Counted from the stretch's first letter, positions 42,291-52,924 are shown. The stretch is DNA of 64,000 nt from an uncultured Rhizobiaceae bacterium (GCA_951813045.1 CATOTF010000002.1:868001-932000); one strand, 5' to 3'. Numbers and translations: made by a program. Notes: generated by a model from the sequence alone, not told the origin.

Positions 42291-43085
42291 TCATTGGCCT
42301 AACAGCGGCAGTAGCAGGTTGAACAATTCGGCTTGTGATGAAATTCCGCATTTCTTGTAAAGCTGTTTGCGGAACACTTTTACAGTTTGAGCGCTTATGC
42401 CGAGCTTTAATCCGATCGAAATTGAAGAATGACCCCGCAGAATAAGCATCGCGACTTCTGACTGTCTGGGGCTGAGTTGAATGGCAAGTTGGCTTTGCGC
42501 TGAACGGATTAATCGGGCTGTGATTTCAGCTTCGTCGTAGGCACCGGTCGTATCCAATCCAGACCAATGGCTTTCCACTAAAGAAGAGACAATTGGTGCA
42601 ATTCGTCGCGCGGCGGCAATGGTTTTGGGTGAGAACCTTCGATTTGAGCTTTTGTCCCGTCCCAAGCAAATATGAATTGATACTCCGGGGTTTGGATAAC
42701 AGATAAAGGCGAGTTCATCGATAAGCGTGGTGTGGCGGTAATATTCGGTGAAATACTGGTTGCTCTTAAATTTGTCGGGCGAATTTTCACTGAGGCGGTA
42801 AACACCCCTTTCCGCCTTTCTTAGATGCAGGTCGTGGAACGGGTCTAACAGGTAAGCTCCTTCCAGATAGACACTTTCAATATTTTCATGTACTTCAGGC
42901 CTCGTGTTTTGTGCCATCAGCAGTTCCGGCCCGCGATGTTGGAAATAAGCGAGCCATGACAAATTATCACACGGTACGCTGGCATTGAGCCAATCCGCCA
43001 ATGCCGGAGAGAAGTTGGGGCGACCAATGCGCTCAATAGCCACGGCCAATGCACTTTCAGAAGTTTGATTTGGAGCGACCAACAT
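42291..43085 (-). CDS. LuxR-family transcriptional regulator
   Basis: This 264-residue regulator has a C-terminal LuxR HTH ([43 protein letters not shown]). An N-terminal domain of about 180 residues precedes it, and it is not obviously an acyl-homoserine-lactone domain. It is divergent from the polyamine transporter genes. A perfect 16-bp palindrome lies 9 bp before its start, and a second half-copy lies before the transporter. This supports local control of both genes. The ligand may be a polyamine; that is inference. Confidence 0.85.
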   Translation of the reverse strand: MLVAPNQTSESALAVAIERIGRPNFSPALADWLNASVPCDNLSWLAYFQHRGPELLMAQNTRPEVHENIESVYLEGAYLLDPFHDLHLRKAERGVYRLSENSPDKFKSNQYFTEYYRHTTLIDELAFICYPNPGVSIHICLGRDKSSNRRFSPKTIAAARRIAPIVSSLVESHWSGLDTTGAYDEAEITARLIRSAQSQLAIQLSPRQSEVAMLILRGHSSISIGLKLGISAQTVKVFRKQLYKKCGISSQAELFNLLLPLLGQ

Positions 43086-43093
43086 ACCTCCTT

Positions 43094-43154
43094 AGGGGTA
43101 TATACCCCTTTAAACCAGCAAAATAGGTTAAATTTAAGCTTAGGGGGGTATAGG
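43094..43154. promoter_or_regulatory. Palindromic operator region between luxR-type gene and potA
   Basis: AGGGGTATATACCCCT (43094-43109) is a perfect 16-bp palindrome close to the regulator's start. CTTAGGGG-TATA recurs as CTTAGGGGGGTATA at about 43138-43151, 13 to 29 bp before the transporter ATPase start. The pair looks like two binding sites for one dimeric regulator. Confidence 0.6.
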
Positions 43155-43166
43155 CTGGGAGGTCTT

Positions 43167-44252
43167 GTGGCAACAGACGTGCAAGTAAAAGACATTGCAA
43201 TTGATATTCGCTCGGTCAGCAAGTTGTTTGGCGACTTTGTCGCGCTTGACAAAGTTTCACTTGGAATTCGGGACAATGAATTTTTCACACTGCTTGGTCC
43301 TTCAGGTTGTGGGAAGACCACGTTGCTACGAACTATCGCGGGCTTCGAGGACGTTTCTGCAGGCGAGATTGTTCTATACGGCAAGGATATAGCCAGTCTT
43401 CCGCCAAACAAGCGACCGGTAAATACGGTGTTTCAGCAATATGCCTTGTTTCCTCATATGGACGTCATGCAGAATGTAAAGTTTGGCCTGTTGCGTCAGG
43501 GAGTTGATGAAGTTGAGGCAACAAAACGGGTCAGTGAAGTTCTGGAACTCGTCCAACTCAACCAATTTGCCAATCGATTGCCCTCCCAAATGTCGGGCGG
43601 ACAACAACAGCGTGTTGCTCTTGCACGGGCACTGGCACCCAAACCCAAAGTGCTACTACTCGATGAACCCTTGTCTGCTCTTGACTTGAAATTGCGTCAA
43701 GCGGTTCGGCTTGAATTGCAGCAAATACAAAACGAAACCGGAATCACCTTTGTTTTCGTAACGCACGATCAGGAAGAAGCGCTGACCATGTCGGACCGTA
43801 TAGCAGTCATCAACGATGGTCAGGTTCAGCAGGTGGGGACGGCTGAAGAGATATATGAGGCACCAAAAAACAAATTTGTTGCCGACTTTATTGGCGAAAC
43901 CAATCTGATCGATGTGAAAGTGAAATCGGTCTCCGGTGGTAAGGCCTCCTGCATTCTCCCCGGAGGAGCAGCAATTAACTGTTCAGCAGCCGATGGAGCC
44001 AAGGCCGGAGACGGTCACCTATCAATTCGACCGGAACGTGTGGCGCTGGTCTCACCCACCAAAGGAACTTTTGTAGGAACTGTGACGCGACAAATCTATC
44101 TGGGAACTGACATGCATGTCGACGTCCAGCTTGACGATAGTGAAACTGTTAAAGTTCGAGTTCAAAACTCCAAAGTCGCGAAAATTCCTGAAATTGGCAC
44201 CAAGGCAGGTCTAAATTTTGATTCCGATGCCGCGCGTTTGCTGGTGGATTAG
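43167..44252 (+). CDS. potA: Polyamine ABC transporter ATP-binding protein (PotA-type)
   Basis: This protein of about 361 residues has Walker [20 protein letters not shown], signature [19 protein letters not shown], Walker [17 protein letters not shown] and the C-terminal TOBE domain ([12 protein letters not shown]). That combination is typical of spermidine/putrescine importers. The open frame begins at 43065. The GTG at 43167 with GGGAGG upstream is the better start, since the upstream frame crosses the operator region. The next gene begins right after its stop. Confidence 0.9.
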   Translation: MATDVQVKDIAIDIRSVSKLFGDFVALDKVSLGIRDNEFFTLLGPSGCGKTTLLRTIAGFEDVSAGEIVLYGKDIASLPPNKRPVNTVFQQYALFPHMDVMQNVKFGLLRQGVDEVEATKRVSEVLELVQLNQFANRLPSQMSGGQQQRVALARALAPKPKVLLLDEPLSALDLKLRQAVRLELQQIQNETGITFVFVTHDQEEALTMSDRIAVINDGQVQQVGTAEEIYEAPKNKFVADFIGETNLIDVKVKSVSGGKASCILPGGAAINCSAADGAKAGDGHLSIRPERVALVSPTKGTFVGTVTRQIYLGTDMHVDVQLDDSETVKVRVQNSKVAKIPEIGTKAGLNFDSDAARLLVD

Positions 44253-45173
44253 ATGGCAGGAGCAATTACCAACAACTCGAAGTCCAACAGCGGCATCTAT
44301 GCGGGGTCCGCCCATGTGCTTATGTTGCCCTCATGGTTGATTATAGGATTTTTCTTACTCATCCCTGTTCTGCTCATGTTGGTCTATTCATTCCTGACTA
44401 AAGAGTTTCGCGGGGGGGTAATTTGGGAATTTTCACTAGACGCCTATGACCAGTTCTTTTTCTATCGCGGATTGTTTGGCGATGAGCCACCTGTTTTCGA
44501 GTGGACGTATGTCGGGATATTCTGGCGCTCAATTTGGCAGGCGGGCGCCGCAACCATTTTTTGCCTCATCATTGGTTTTCCAACGGCGTGGTTCATTGCA
44601 ATGCGACGTGGAGCAAATAAGTCGGTCTGGCTATTCCTGATTACCATTCCTTACTGGGTAAACCTTCTCATTAGAACAATTTCGATGAAATTCCTGATCC
44701 GGGATAACGGCCCTTTGAACGAATGGTTGCTATGGATGGGCGCAATTAATGAGCCCATTCATATGATCAACACGAATTTCGCGGTTCAGCTTGGTCTGTT
44801 TTATTCCTATTTACCGTTTATGGTTTTGCCTATCTACGCGAGCGTAGAACGTTATAATTTTGCGCTGTCCGAGGCTGCGGCAGACCTATATGCGTCGCAT
44901 TGGGAGACGCTGCGTTTGATTATTCTTCCAGCCGTTAAACCCGGTATTATTGCAGGGTGCATTCTTGTTTTTGTGCCAAGCCTTGGCGCGTTTTTGGCAC
45001 CTGACCTACTTGGCGGTGCCAAGACCTTTATGATCGGATCACTGATTGAAGAGCAGTTCAAAGGTAATGCTGGTAACTGGCCGTTTGGCGCCGCAGCTTC
45101 CATGATATTGCTATCGATGGTTTTGGCTATGTTGACCTACTATGCACGTCAACAAAGTAAGGAGGTCTCGTAG
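44253..45173 (+). CDS. potB: Polyamine ABC transporter permease (PotB-type)
   Basis: This 306-residue inner-membrane protein has about six hydrophobic segments and the EAA loop ([27 protein letters not shown]). The family motif [23 protein letters not shown] is also present. The gene order potA-potB-potC-potD matches polyamine importers. Its ATG directly follows the potA stop and it overlaps the next gene by one base. Confidence 0.9.
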   Translation: MAGAITNNSKSNSGIYAGSAHVLMLPSWLIIGFFLLIPVLLMLVYSFLTKEFRGGVIWEFSLDAYDQFFFYRGLFGDEPPVFEWTYVGIFWRSIWQAGAATIFCLIIGFPTAWFIAMRRGANKSVWLFLITIPYWVNLLIRTISMKFLIRDNGPLNEWLLWMGAINEPIHMINTNFAVQLGLFYSYLPFMVLPIYASVERYNFALSEAAADLYASHWETLRLIILPAVKPGIIAGCILVFVPSLGAFLAPDLLGGAKTFMIGSLIEEQFKGNAGNWPFGAAASMILLSMVLAMLTYYARQQSKEVS

Positions 45174-45985
45174 TGGCTTCCAAGAAAATTGATCTGCGAT
45201 ATTTTCCAGGGTTTTTGCCTCTGACATACCTGTGCCTGTTCCTGCTCTACGCACCGCTTATCATTGTCTTGGTCTATTCGTTCAATGACAGCGTATCGAT
45301 CACCAAATGGGGCGGATTGTCGTTACGCTGGTACAGTGATGTCTTTTTCGGCCCGGAAGCCCCCAAATTCCAAACCGCTGCTTTCAACTCACTTACAATT
45401 GCCGTGATCGCGGCAACCGTTTCAACCACGATTGCTACATTAGCTGCGACAGCCATGATCCGTGCCGGAAATTTCAAAGGCCGTTCATTTGGGTTCGTAT
45501 TGATCAACCTACCGATTATGGTGCCCGAAATAGTCACAGCGGTTGCCACTTTGATTTTCTTTTCTGCAATCGGTTTTACGACCGGTTATCTCACGATCTT
45601 GATCGCCCACATCGTGTTTTGCATTCCGTTTGCATATTTGCCCATTGCCGCACGCATGCAGAGTATCGACAATACATATGAGCAAGCGGCGCTGGATTTA
45701 TACGCGACAAAGTTCGAAGCTTTCAAATTGGTTCTCCTACCTCTCATGGCACCGGGAATATTGTCCGGCTTCTTGCTCGCTTTCATCATCTCACTGGATG
45801 ATTTCATCATTACGAATTTCGTCAAAGGTGCAGGTATTGAAACCTTACCTACGGCGATTTTCGGGTCCGTAAAACGCGGAATCCAACCCAATATCATGGC
45901 AATTTCGACACTGCTTTTGCTTGTGTCTGTCGTGTTTGTCACCTTGTCCTATTTGGTCGGACGGGCAGGTGAAAAATCAAAATAA
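45173..45985 (+). CDS. potC: Polyamine ABC transporter permease (PotC-type)
   Basis: This 270-residue second permease has [19 protein letters not shown] near the N-terminus, the EAA loop ([21 protein letters not shown]) and the [19 protein letters not shown] segment specific to PotC-type subunits. GTG start overlapping the potB stop by one base, so translation is coupled. Confidence 0.9.
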   Translation: MASKKIDLRYFPGFLPLTYLCLFLLYAPLIIVLVYSFNDSVSITKWGGLSLRWYSDVFFGPEAPKFQTAAFNSLTIAVIAATVSTTIATLAATAMIRAGNFKGRSFGFVLINLPIMVPEIVTAVATLIFFSAIGFTTGYLTILIAHIVFCIPFAYLPIAARMQSIDNTYEQAALDLYATKFEAFKLVLLPLMAPGILSGFLLAFIISLDDFIITNFVKGAGIETLPTAIFGSVKRGIQPNIMAISTLLLLVSVVFVTLSYLVGRAGEKSK

Positions 45986-46009
45986 CGGCCAATCATAAGG
46001 GAGGAAATT

Positions 46010-47044
46010 ATGAAGAAGTTTTTATTAGCGAGTACAACCGCGATTGCGCTGACACTATCAGCAACTGGCGCAATGGCCGCCGGAAATCTGTCGATATACC
46101 ATTGGTTTGAATACATCCCGCAAGATTTGCTGGATAAATTCGCGAAAGAATATGACGTTAAAGTCACGATGGACACGTTCGATTCCAACGAAGCAATGCT
46201 GGCGGCACTCAAGGCCGGTAAACTGGGCAGCTACGATGTATCTGTTCCCGGCGATTACATGGTCGAGATCATGGCTAAAGAAGGAATGCTGGATACGTTT
46301 GAACGTTCTGAACTCAGCAATTTCGGCAATATCGATCCGCAATGGATAGATGTTGGTTTCGACAGGGGTCGCAAAAGCTCAATCCCATATCAAATCGGCA
46401 CAACCGGGTTCATGGTGAATCGCAAGGCCTACACGGGTGACATTGGTTCGCTGGCCGTTTTATTTGACCCGCCTGCCGAACTGAAAGGCAAGATTAACGT
46501 GCTGGACAGCCAGGGCGAGGTTTTGGCCCTGGCGTCAATGTACTTGAATATTCCCCAGTGCTCGACCGACCGCGACCAGTTGAAAAAACTGAATGATCAG
46601 TTGCAAAAATCGAAAGCCGCTTGGGCATCATTCGGTTCGGATATTGCCAAGGACGTACTTGTTTCCGGCGACGCTTCTGCCGGAATGATCTACAACGGAT
46701 TTGGTGCAAAGGCGCGTGCAGAGAACGCTGACCTTGAATACGCCTACCCAAAAGAAGGCTACGTATTCTGGATGGATAATGTGGTTTTGCTGAAAGATGC
46801 ACCTAACCGTGACAACGCCATCAAGTTCATGAATTTCTTGCTGGAACCGGAAAACGCTGCGGCAGTTTCAAACTATGCTCAGTATATTTCTGGCGTGAAA
46901 GGTGCAGGTAAATACTTCATCGATGCTGTGAAAAACGCTCCGGAACTCAACCCACCAGCTGGACAAAAGGGCGCGTTCATTCAGGCGTGCGGTCAGGATG
47001 TCCAGAAGGTCTATGACACGATCTGGACCAACTTGAAGAAATAG
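46010..47044 (+). CDS. potD: Polyamine ABC transporter substrate-binding protein (PotD/PotF-type)
   Basis: This 344-residue periplasmic receptor has a signal peptide (MKKFLLASTTAIALTLSATG, cleavage after AMA). The polyamine-binding signature NLSIYHWFEYIPQDLLDKF with the YDVSVPGDYMVEIMAKEGML segment follows. It is preceded by GGAGG. The binding-site acidic and aromatic residues look conserved in kind. Spermidine and putrescine preference cannot be told apart by eye. Confidence 0.92.
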   Translation: MKKFLLASTTAIALTLSATGAMAAGNLSIYHWFEYIPQDLLDKFAKEYDVKVTMDTFDSNEAMLAALKAGKLGSYDVSVPGDYMVEIMAKEGMLDTFERSELSNFGNIDPQWIDVGFDRGRKSSIPYQIGTTGFMVNRKAYTGDIGSLAVLFDPPAELKGKINVLDSQGEVLALASMYLNIPQCSTDRDQLKKLNDQLQKSKAAWASFGSDIAKDVLVSGDASAGMIYNGFGAKARAENADLEYAYPKEGYVFWMDNVVLLKDAPNRDNAIKFMNFLLEPENAAAVSNYAQYISGVKGAGKYFIDAVKNAPELNPPAGQKGAFIQACGQDVQKVYDTIWTNLKK

Positions 47045-47065
47045 TATTTCGTTGAAGGATCAATC

Positions 47066-47842
47066 ATGAAGCTCGCCCTCTACCAGGGGCCATCGCCGCA
47101 AGGTGACGTGGCATTTGCACTGACGAAAGTAAAAACAATACTTTCTTCTGCTGCCGATGCTGGTGCGCAAATGACGGTCTTTCCCGAATTGTTCCTACCC
47201 GGTTACAACCAACCGGATCAACACCATTCCATGGCCCAGCCGCAGCGTGGGCCATGGGAACAGGAACTAAGTGTTCTTGCTCGCACCGCAAACTGTGGCC
47301 TGACCATAGGTTGGGCTGAGAAAGCCAATGGCATTATATACAACTCGGCCAGTTGTTTCGACCACCGCGGTGAGAAGCTTGCGCATTTCCGAAAACTGCA
47401 ATTGTTCGGACCGATGGAGAGAGCGAATTTTGAATATGGCGATGCCTATTCAATTTTCTATCTGGGTGACTTCAAAGCGGCCCTCCTGATTTGCTATGAC
47501 GTCGAGTTCCCTCAGCATGCCAAAAGATTGAGCGAGTCAGGCGTCAAGCTGTTGCTCGTCCCTACAGCTAACCCCGCACAATTCGACAATGTTTCAAAAC
47601 TACTTGTACGTGCCCGAGCACTGGAAAGCGACATGACGATTGTCTACGCCAACTACTGCGGAAGCGAAGCCGGTCTGGAATATGGCGGACTATCGCTCGT
47701 CGTTGGTCCGGATGGAGAAGCACTGGCTGAAGCCGAAAGAGAAGAAGCACTTCTCATCACCGACTTGAACCATATATCAGCCATCGATCCCGCTCTGCTT
47801 AGCACACAACAACAAGATTTCAGGGAAGTACCAAAATCATGA
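47066..47842 (+). CDS. Carbon-nitrogen hydrolase (nitrilase superfamily)
   Basis: This 258-residue hydrolase has the Glu-Lys-Cys triad in MTVFPELFLPGYN (Glu), AHFRKLQLFGPMERANF (Lys) and ALLICYDVEFPQHAKR (Cys). Members include N-carbamoylputrescine amidase and omega-amidases. In this polyamine setting it may deamidate a catabolic intermediate, but the substrate is not set by the sequence. It overlaps the aminotransferase by 4 bp. Confidence 0.87.
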   Translation: MKLALYQGPSPQGDVAFALTKVKTILSSAADAGAQMTVFPELFLPGYNQPDQHHSMAQPQRGPWEQELSVLARTANCGLTIGWAEKANGIIYNSASCFDHRGEKLAHFRKLQLFGPMERANFEYGDAYSIFYLGDFKAALLICYDVEFPQHAKRLSESGVKLLLVPTANPAQFDNVSKLLVRARALESDMTIVYANYCGSEAGLEYGGLSLVVGPDGEALAEAEREEALLITDLNHISAIDPALLSTQQQDFREVPKS

Positions 47843-49218
47843 ACCAGCACATTTCAACACCACTCACGACAGATGAAATCCTGACCAAGGATGCCCACCT
47901 CATTCAGTCTTTTGCAAATCTGGATGGGCTTAAACAAAATAACGCCCGCACGGCCATTGTTGGCGCTGAAGGAGCCTATGTAACCGATAGCCAGGGCAAT
48001 AAACTGATTGATGGTATCGGCGGCCTGTGGTGTGTGAACGTTGGGCACGGTCGCACAGAAATAATCGATGCGATCGCCGAGCAATTGAGGACGTTGGATT
48101 ATTATTCAACCTTCTACAATTTCACGCATCCAAAAGCTGCGCAGCTGGCTGAAAAAATAGCACATCTTGCACCGGGAAATTTAAACCGGGTCTATTTTGC
48201 CAACTCGGGTTCAGTTGCAAACGACAGCGCAATTCGGATGTTACATCACTATTACAACCGCATAGGAAAGCCGAACAAAAAGAAGATTCTATCTCGCGTT
48301 GGTGCCTACCATGGATCAACCCATCTTGCGATGGCGATGACCACGCCCGCCTACAGTGATGGATGGGACACTGCCGCTGAGGGTCTGGTGCACCATTTGA
48401 TGTCACCCTACGGATATCGCGATGGTGATGGCCTGACGGAAAGTGAGTTCCTCGGCGCGCTGGCAAGTGACATGTTGGAGGCGATCAAGAATATAGGTGC
48501 TGAAAATATTGCATGCTTTATTGCAGAGCCGATCATGGGTGCTGGAGGAATTATCGTGGCACCGGACGGCTATCACAAGCGCATGCGGGAGATTACCGCC
48601 GAGCATGACATTATGTATATCGCTGATGAAGTGGTGACAGCGTTTGGCCGCCTCGGCCATATGTTCGCGTCACAGGATGTGTTCGGCATGGTGCCAGATA
48701 TTATAACAACCGCCAAAGGGCTTACCTCTGGCTATCAACCTCTTTCTGCAACCATAATTTCAGATGAAATCTATGATGTGATTTCAGAGCGTGGCGCAAT
48801 GTTCCTGCATGGAATGACTTATTCTGGTCACCCCGCCGCTGCCGCTGCCGCACTTGCCAATATCGAAATTCTTGAAAGTGAGAAAATCCCTCTCCAAGTC
48901 CAAACCACCGGCAAATTATTCGAGAACGCGCTTCGTGGTTTGACTGATCTGGAGATTGTTGGAGAAGTGCGCGGCAGCCATTTCATGATGGGGATTGAAT
49001 TTGTAAAGGACAAGGAAACAAAAGAAGGTTTCAGTAACGAAATGAACGTGGCACTTCAGATTGCCGAAGAATGTCAAAGACGCGGTCTGATCGCTCGGTC
49101 ACTGGGTAATATTCTTATTTTGTCACCAACACTTATATTAAACGAGGCCCAGATTTCTACAATTGAAGGCATTCTTCGCGATAGTATATCAACAGTTTCG
49201 TCCAAACTTCTGGGCTGA
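47839..49218 (+). CDS. Class III aminotransferase (putrescine/omega-amino acid--pyruvate type)
   Basis: This 459-residue PLP enzyme has SVANDSAIRMLHHYYNRIGK, the Asp binding the PLP ring in YIADEVVTAFGRLGHMF, and the Schiff-base Lys in TAKGLTSGYQPLSATI. An early IDGIGGLWCVNVGHGRTEI segment is also present. It resembles SpuC-type putrescine:pyruvate aminotransferases. It closes the transporter operon (4-bp overlap with the hydrolase), giving import followed by transamination. Confidence 0.9.
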   Translation: MNQHISTPLTTDEILTKDAHLIQSFANLDGLKQNNARTAIVGAEGAYVTDSQGNKLIDGIGGLWCVNVGHGRTEIIDAIAEQLRTLDYYSTFYNFTHPKAAQLAEKIAHLAPGNLNRVYFANSGSVANDSAIRMLHHYYNRIGKPNKKKILSRVGAYHGSTHLAMAMTTPAYSDGWDTAAEGLVHHLMSPYGYRDGDGLTESEFLGALASDMLEAIKNIGAENIACFIAEPIMGAGGIIVAPDGYHKRMREITAEHDIMYIADEVVTAFGRLGHMFASQDVFGMVPDIITTAKGLTSGYQPLSATIISDEIYDVISERGAMFLHGMTYSGHPAAAAAALANIEILESEKIPLQVQTTGKLFENALRGLTDLEIVGEVRGSHFMMGIEFVKDKETKEGFSNEMNVALQIAEECQRRGLIARSLGNILILSPTLILNEAQISTIEGILRDSISTVSSKLLG

Positions 49219-49517
49219 TTGAACCGACTTGATGTAAGCCAAGGTCCTCGAAGGCCCATTCCTAATGGGAATTACGAAGGGTTTAGGAGAATATTGAACA
49301 ATGGTATGATGGACCAAAAATTTGAGTTTGTAAGAGGTAGCTTTAGTGCAACAATAATTTGCGATACTGCATTAAGGTCTCAATAATCTGCATCTCGCTC
49401 ATCCAGCAGAACGAAATTGGTTCCGAATTCAATGGCTGATTTGGTGAACTCGGATAAAATTTTAATCTGATGCCCACGGCAGAAATGGGGAGAAATTCCA
49501 AGCTTAGCGCTGCTTGC
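49219..49517. other. Intergenic region
   Basis: No gene is supported in these 299 bases. A short hairpin (CCCATT/AATGGG, 49255-49269) lies after the aminotransferase and may end its transcript. Tiny frames such as the one near 49308 lack support. Confidence 0.4.
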
Positions 49518-49925
49518 CTAAGATGCGCGATTTTTCTCCCGAGAAAGAAACAGGAGCACCAACGCGATGCTTGCCGGGATAAATTGTGGGAGGCCGGATT
49601 TAAGCGCGACGGTTATGGCGGCCACAATACCCGCAACAGCCACGAAAGTTAAGAAGCAGACCGCAACGTTGAACTGCCACTTATTTTCTTTTATCAATAG
49701 CGACCACGCGAGTCCGACAGCTAGAAACGCATTATAGATGCCTTGGTTAGCGGCCAATTGGATGGTTTGATCAAAGAGCTCTGGCGGGAAAGTGTCAAAC
49801 ACTTTTGGACCGCGCGACGTCCAAGCAAACATCTCAAACCAAGCGATGTAGAAGTGAAGCGCCGCCAACAATGCGACAATTATCAATGCCGCTCTTTTCA
49901 AAATCTTCCCCAAAGCAATATCCAA
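49518..49925 (-). CDS. DUF1304-family inner-membrane protein
   Basis: The 135-residue protein has four hydrophobic helices, starting ALIIVALLAALHFYIAWFEMFAW. ANQGIYNAFLAVGLAWSLLI is characteristic of the DUF1304 family. The family's function is unknown. It stands alone, with about 250 bp of empty sequence on its upstream side. Confidence 0.82.
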   Translation of the reverse strand: MDIALGKILKRAALIIVALLAALHFYIAWFEMFAWTSRGPKVFDTFPPELFDQTIQLAANQGIYNAFLAVGLAWSLLIKENKWQFNVAVCFLTFVAVAGIVAAITVALKSGLPQFIPASIALVLLFLSREKNRAS

Positions 49926-50176
49926 TTCTCAGAGTGCATATATCATCGTCGGTGGTGTAGTCGAGTTTGTCTATGAGAGCTTCACTTGGTTGACGGCTTC
50001 GTCTGCGTTGCCGCCCCTCGGAGCCAATGTGATTACAATTCCTAGAATGACCGCTTTCGTGAATCCGATCGAGATTCGCTGACGTGGCGCGAACGGCCAA
50101 GGGCCGTGATCGATAATATCGGTTCTATCAAATTGAATTTGTTGGCGGTCGGGAACGATGCCGGAGTAATCGGGAT
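49926..50176. other. Intergenic region
   Basis: No credible gene is seen in this gap between the DUF1304 and GNAT genes. Overlapping short frames look like noise. Confidence 0.35.
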
Positions 50177-50623
50177 TTATGAGACCCTCGTCCAACGATG
50201 CTCAACATCCATTAGGCTCGATCCGTCATCAAAAACCTCCATCTCACGGCCAATCTCGATGAGACCTTCACGGCGGTAAAAGCGTCGTGCATCTTTGTTT
50301 TTTTCGTATGCCCAAACGGTGATCCACCCGCGATTTTCTTTGGCGAGGTTTAACAATGCCTTGCCTAGACCGTTACCCCGAGCCATTTTCGCAACGTACA
50401 GTCCGGTGATATTGTCTTCGGTTCGAGCACAAAATCCCAAGATTAATCCTTTGTCGTGTGCGACCCAGCCGCTTTCTTCCTCAAATATGCTGCTCCAAAA
50501 TGCAGCCATAGGAGCTAAGTTGTCGAGTGGGACCATCCACGGTGCTTCATCCCCCCAATCTTGAATGATCTGTGAGCACGCTGCCGCATCCGATGGTGTT
50601 GCCAGGCGAAATTCATAGTTCAT
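50177..50623 (-). CDS. GNAT-family N-acetyltransferase
   Basis: The 148-residue protein has a GNAT core with the acetyl-CoA-binding motif near GLYVAKMARGNGLGKALLNLAKENR (R-x-x-G-x-G/A). The C-terminal AYEKNKDARRFYRREGLIEIGREM completes it. The start at 50623 (MNYEFRLATPSD) is preferred over the longer frame from 50653. It lies beside the truncated rhamnose isomerase, on the same strand; its substrate is unknown. Confidence 0.82.
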   Translation of the reverse strand: MNYEFRLATPSDAAACSQIIQDWGDEAPWMVPLDNLAPMAAFWSSIFEEESGWVAHDKGLILGFCARTEDNITGLYVAKMARGNGLGKALLNLAKENRGWITVWAYEKNKDARRFYRREGLIEIGREMEVFDDGSSLMDVEHRWTRVS

Positions 50624-50683
50624 GTTGTTAATAATGAAGCGCCTCCATCGCACTGTTTATCCCTTGTTCCATCCCAACGGATG

Positions 50684-51369
50684 TTAAACGATTCCACCAC
50701 CGGCACCGGGAGCTGCCGGTCGTATCGTTGCAACCTCTGCTCGATAACCCGCCGTACGATAGGTGGCAATTGGGTCAATCGCGCCGCCTTTTTCAAAACG
50801 TGCCATTGCAAGGATTGGTTCGACATCGGTGCGGAATGCTGCCTTTAGTGTGCTTGTGGCAATCAATGCGTCATTGCTTTCCTGGGCTCTTGAAAGAGCG
50901 CTGCGATCGACCAATACGGCCTGCGCATAAGATCTGAGAACCTCCGTCGCACTCATCATCAGGCTTTCTATCGGGTCGGTGACATTGTGGCTTTGATCAA
51001 GCATGTGCATGGGGTCAAAACCGCTGACCGCTTCACTATCTACCAATTCGTTGAAAACCAGAAACAGCCTGTAGGGGTCAATTGACCCGGAATCGAGATC
51101 ATCATCGCCGTATTTACTGTCATTAAAGTGAAATCCGCCGAGCTTTCCGAATTGGATCAATCTCGCGACGATCATTTCAATATTCACATTCGGAGCATGG
51201 TGCCCCAGATCAACCAGACAATAGGCTTGTTCTCCCAGCTCGGTGGCAATCAGATAATTGCTCCCCCAATCCTGGACCACAGTGGAATAAAAAGCCGGTT
51301 CATACATTTTGTGCTTGTGAATCCCGGAGACAAAATGACCACAGAAATGGTTGGGTAATCTGACCGTCG
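50684..51369 (-). pseudogene. L-rhamnose isomerase, 3' part only (cut by IS21 element)
   Basis: About 225 C-terminal codons remain. They include HKMYEPAFYSTVVQDWGSNY, LVDLGHHAPNVNIEMIVARL, GGFHFNDSKYGDDDLDSGS, PYRLFLVFNELVDSE, DPMHMLDQSHNVTDPIESLM and the end RPAAPGAGGGIV, all typical of the RhaI-type isomerase. The metal ligands (His, Asp) in HFNDSKYGDDD are intact. The N-terminal half is missing: the IS21 element abuts near 51369 and nothing resembling it lies beyond 53.75 kb. The gene cannot function as a whole isomerase. Confidence 0.85.
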
Positions 51370-51424
51370 CGGAGTAAAATTCCGCACTCTGACACCTTGT
51401 GCTTGTGAGTATTAGGTGGGGAAG

Positions 51425-52924
51425 ATGTATTCTGTGGATTTGTATAGTCGGGTGCGTCGAGCGTGCCATGTGGATGGGAAGAACAATAGCGAGGTGGCCC
51501 GTTTGTTCGGGATTGATCGCAAAACCGTGGCGAAGATCCTGAAGCACTCGGTTCCGCCCGGTTATCAAAGAACGACCGCGCCTGTTCGCCCGAAGTTGGA
51601 TCCGTTTGTTGGGATAATTGATCAGATCCTGAAAGACGACAAAAAGGTCATCAAAAAGCAACGGCACACAGCCAAGCGTATTCATGCGCGGTTACGGGAT
51701 GAGCACGGGTTCACTGGCGGGATCACCATTGTCACTGATTATGTGCGTGAGAAGCAAAGACGAACCCAGGAGGTGTTTGTTCCTCTGGTTCACGCGCCCG
51801 GCCATGCTCAGGTCGATTTTGGTGAGACGTTCGGCGTGATCGACGGTGTCGAACGCAAGCTGCATTACATCGCTATATCGTTGCCGCATTCGGATGCGTT
51901 CTTCATGAAGGCGTATCCGGCGGAAACAACAGAAGCCTTCTGTGACGGTCACAATGCTGCGTTTGCTTTCTTCGGCGGTGTGCCGTTGTCGATGCTCTAC
52001 GACAACACCGTGATTGCAGTTGCAAAGATCCTGGGCGGTGGCAAACGGATACGCACGAGAACTTTCTCAGAGCTACAATCGCACTATCTGTTTGAGGATA
52101 AGTTTGGTCGCCCTGGCAAAGGCAATGATAAAGGGAATGTCGAAGGCGTCATTGGTTACGGTCGCAGGAACTTTCTCATCCCAGCCCCACGGTTCGACAG
52201 CTTTGATGCCTTGAACGCCTGGTTGGAAGAATGCTGCCTGAAGCGTCAGGATGATGTTGTTCGCGGACATGGTGAGAGTATTGGTGAACGATTGCTGAGA
52301 GACCTGGACGCGCTGATGGCATTGCCCCCAACGCCATACGACGCGTGTGAAAAGTTTAGCACGCGGGCAACGTCAATCTCGATGATCCGCTACCGCAATA
52401 ATGATTACTCCGTTCCTGTCGCCTTTGCCCATCATGAGGTTCAGGTTCGCGGTTACATCCATGAGGTTGTGATTGGCAGTGGAACCGAGATTATTGCCCG
52501 CCATCGTCGGTCTTATGAGAAGGCAGACATGATCTTCGACCCGCTTCACTATCTGCCCTTGCTGGAACAAAAGGTAGGTGCTCTCGATCAGGCGGCACCA
52601 TTGCAAGGCTGGGGTTTACCCGATGCATTTGCGATCCTTCATCGTTTATTAGAAGCCCGCATGGGTAAGGCGGGAAAACGCGAGTATGTTCAGATCCTGC
52701 GTCTGCTGGAAACTTTTGAGCTGGAGCACGTTCACGCCGCAATCCAACAAGCTTTGGATCTGGGTGCCATTGGCTATGATGCGATCAAGCACCTTATTCT
52801 GTGCCGGATCGAGCGGCGACCGCCCAGGCTTGATCTCGACATCTACCCCTATTTGCCCAAAGCGGTGGTCGAGACGACAAAACCTGCCAGCTATGCCGTG
52901 CTGTTGTCGGAGGCGGCAGCATGA
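51425..52924 (+). CDS. istA: IS21 transposase IstA
   Basis: This protein of about 499 residues begins MYSVDLYSRVRRACHVDGKN, with an HTH (NNSEVARLFGIDRKTVAKIL). An integrase-type DDE core follows: Asp in GHAQVDFGETFGVIDGV, SMLYDNTVIAV, and the Glu in KGNVEGVIGYGRRNFL. The ATG at 51425 has AGGTGGGG upstream; a GTG at 51416 is a less likely start. It overlaps istB by 4 bp. Confidence 0.92.
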   Translation: MYSVDLYSRVRRACHVDGKNNSEVARLFGIDRKTVAKILKHSVPPGYQRTTAPVRPKLDPFVGIIDQILKDDKKVIKKQRHTAKRIHARLRDEHGFTGGITIVTDYVREKQRRTQEVFVPLVHAPGHAQVDFGETFGVIDGVERKLHYIAISLPHSDAFFMKAYPAETTEAFCDGHNAAFAFFGGVPLSMLYDNTVIAVAKILGGGKRIRTRTFSELQSHYLFEDKFGRPGKGNDKGNVEGVIGYGRRNFLIPAPRFDSFDALNAWLEECCLKRQDDVVRGHGESIGERLLRDLDALMALPPTPYDACEKFSTRATSISMIRYRNNDYSVPVAFAHHEVQVRGYIHEVVIGSGTEIIARHRRSYEKADMIFDPLHYLPLLEQKVGALDQAAPLQGWGLPDAFAILHRLLEARMGKAGKREYVQILRLLETFELEHVHAAIQQALDLGAIGYDAIKHLILCRIERRPPRLDLDIYPYLPKAVVETTKPASYAVLLSEAAA

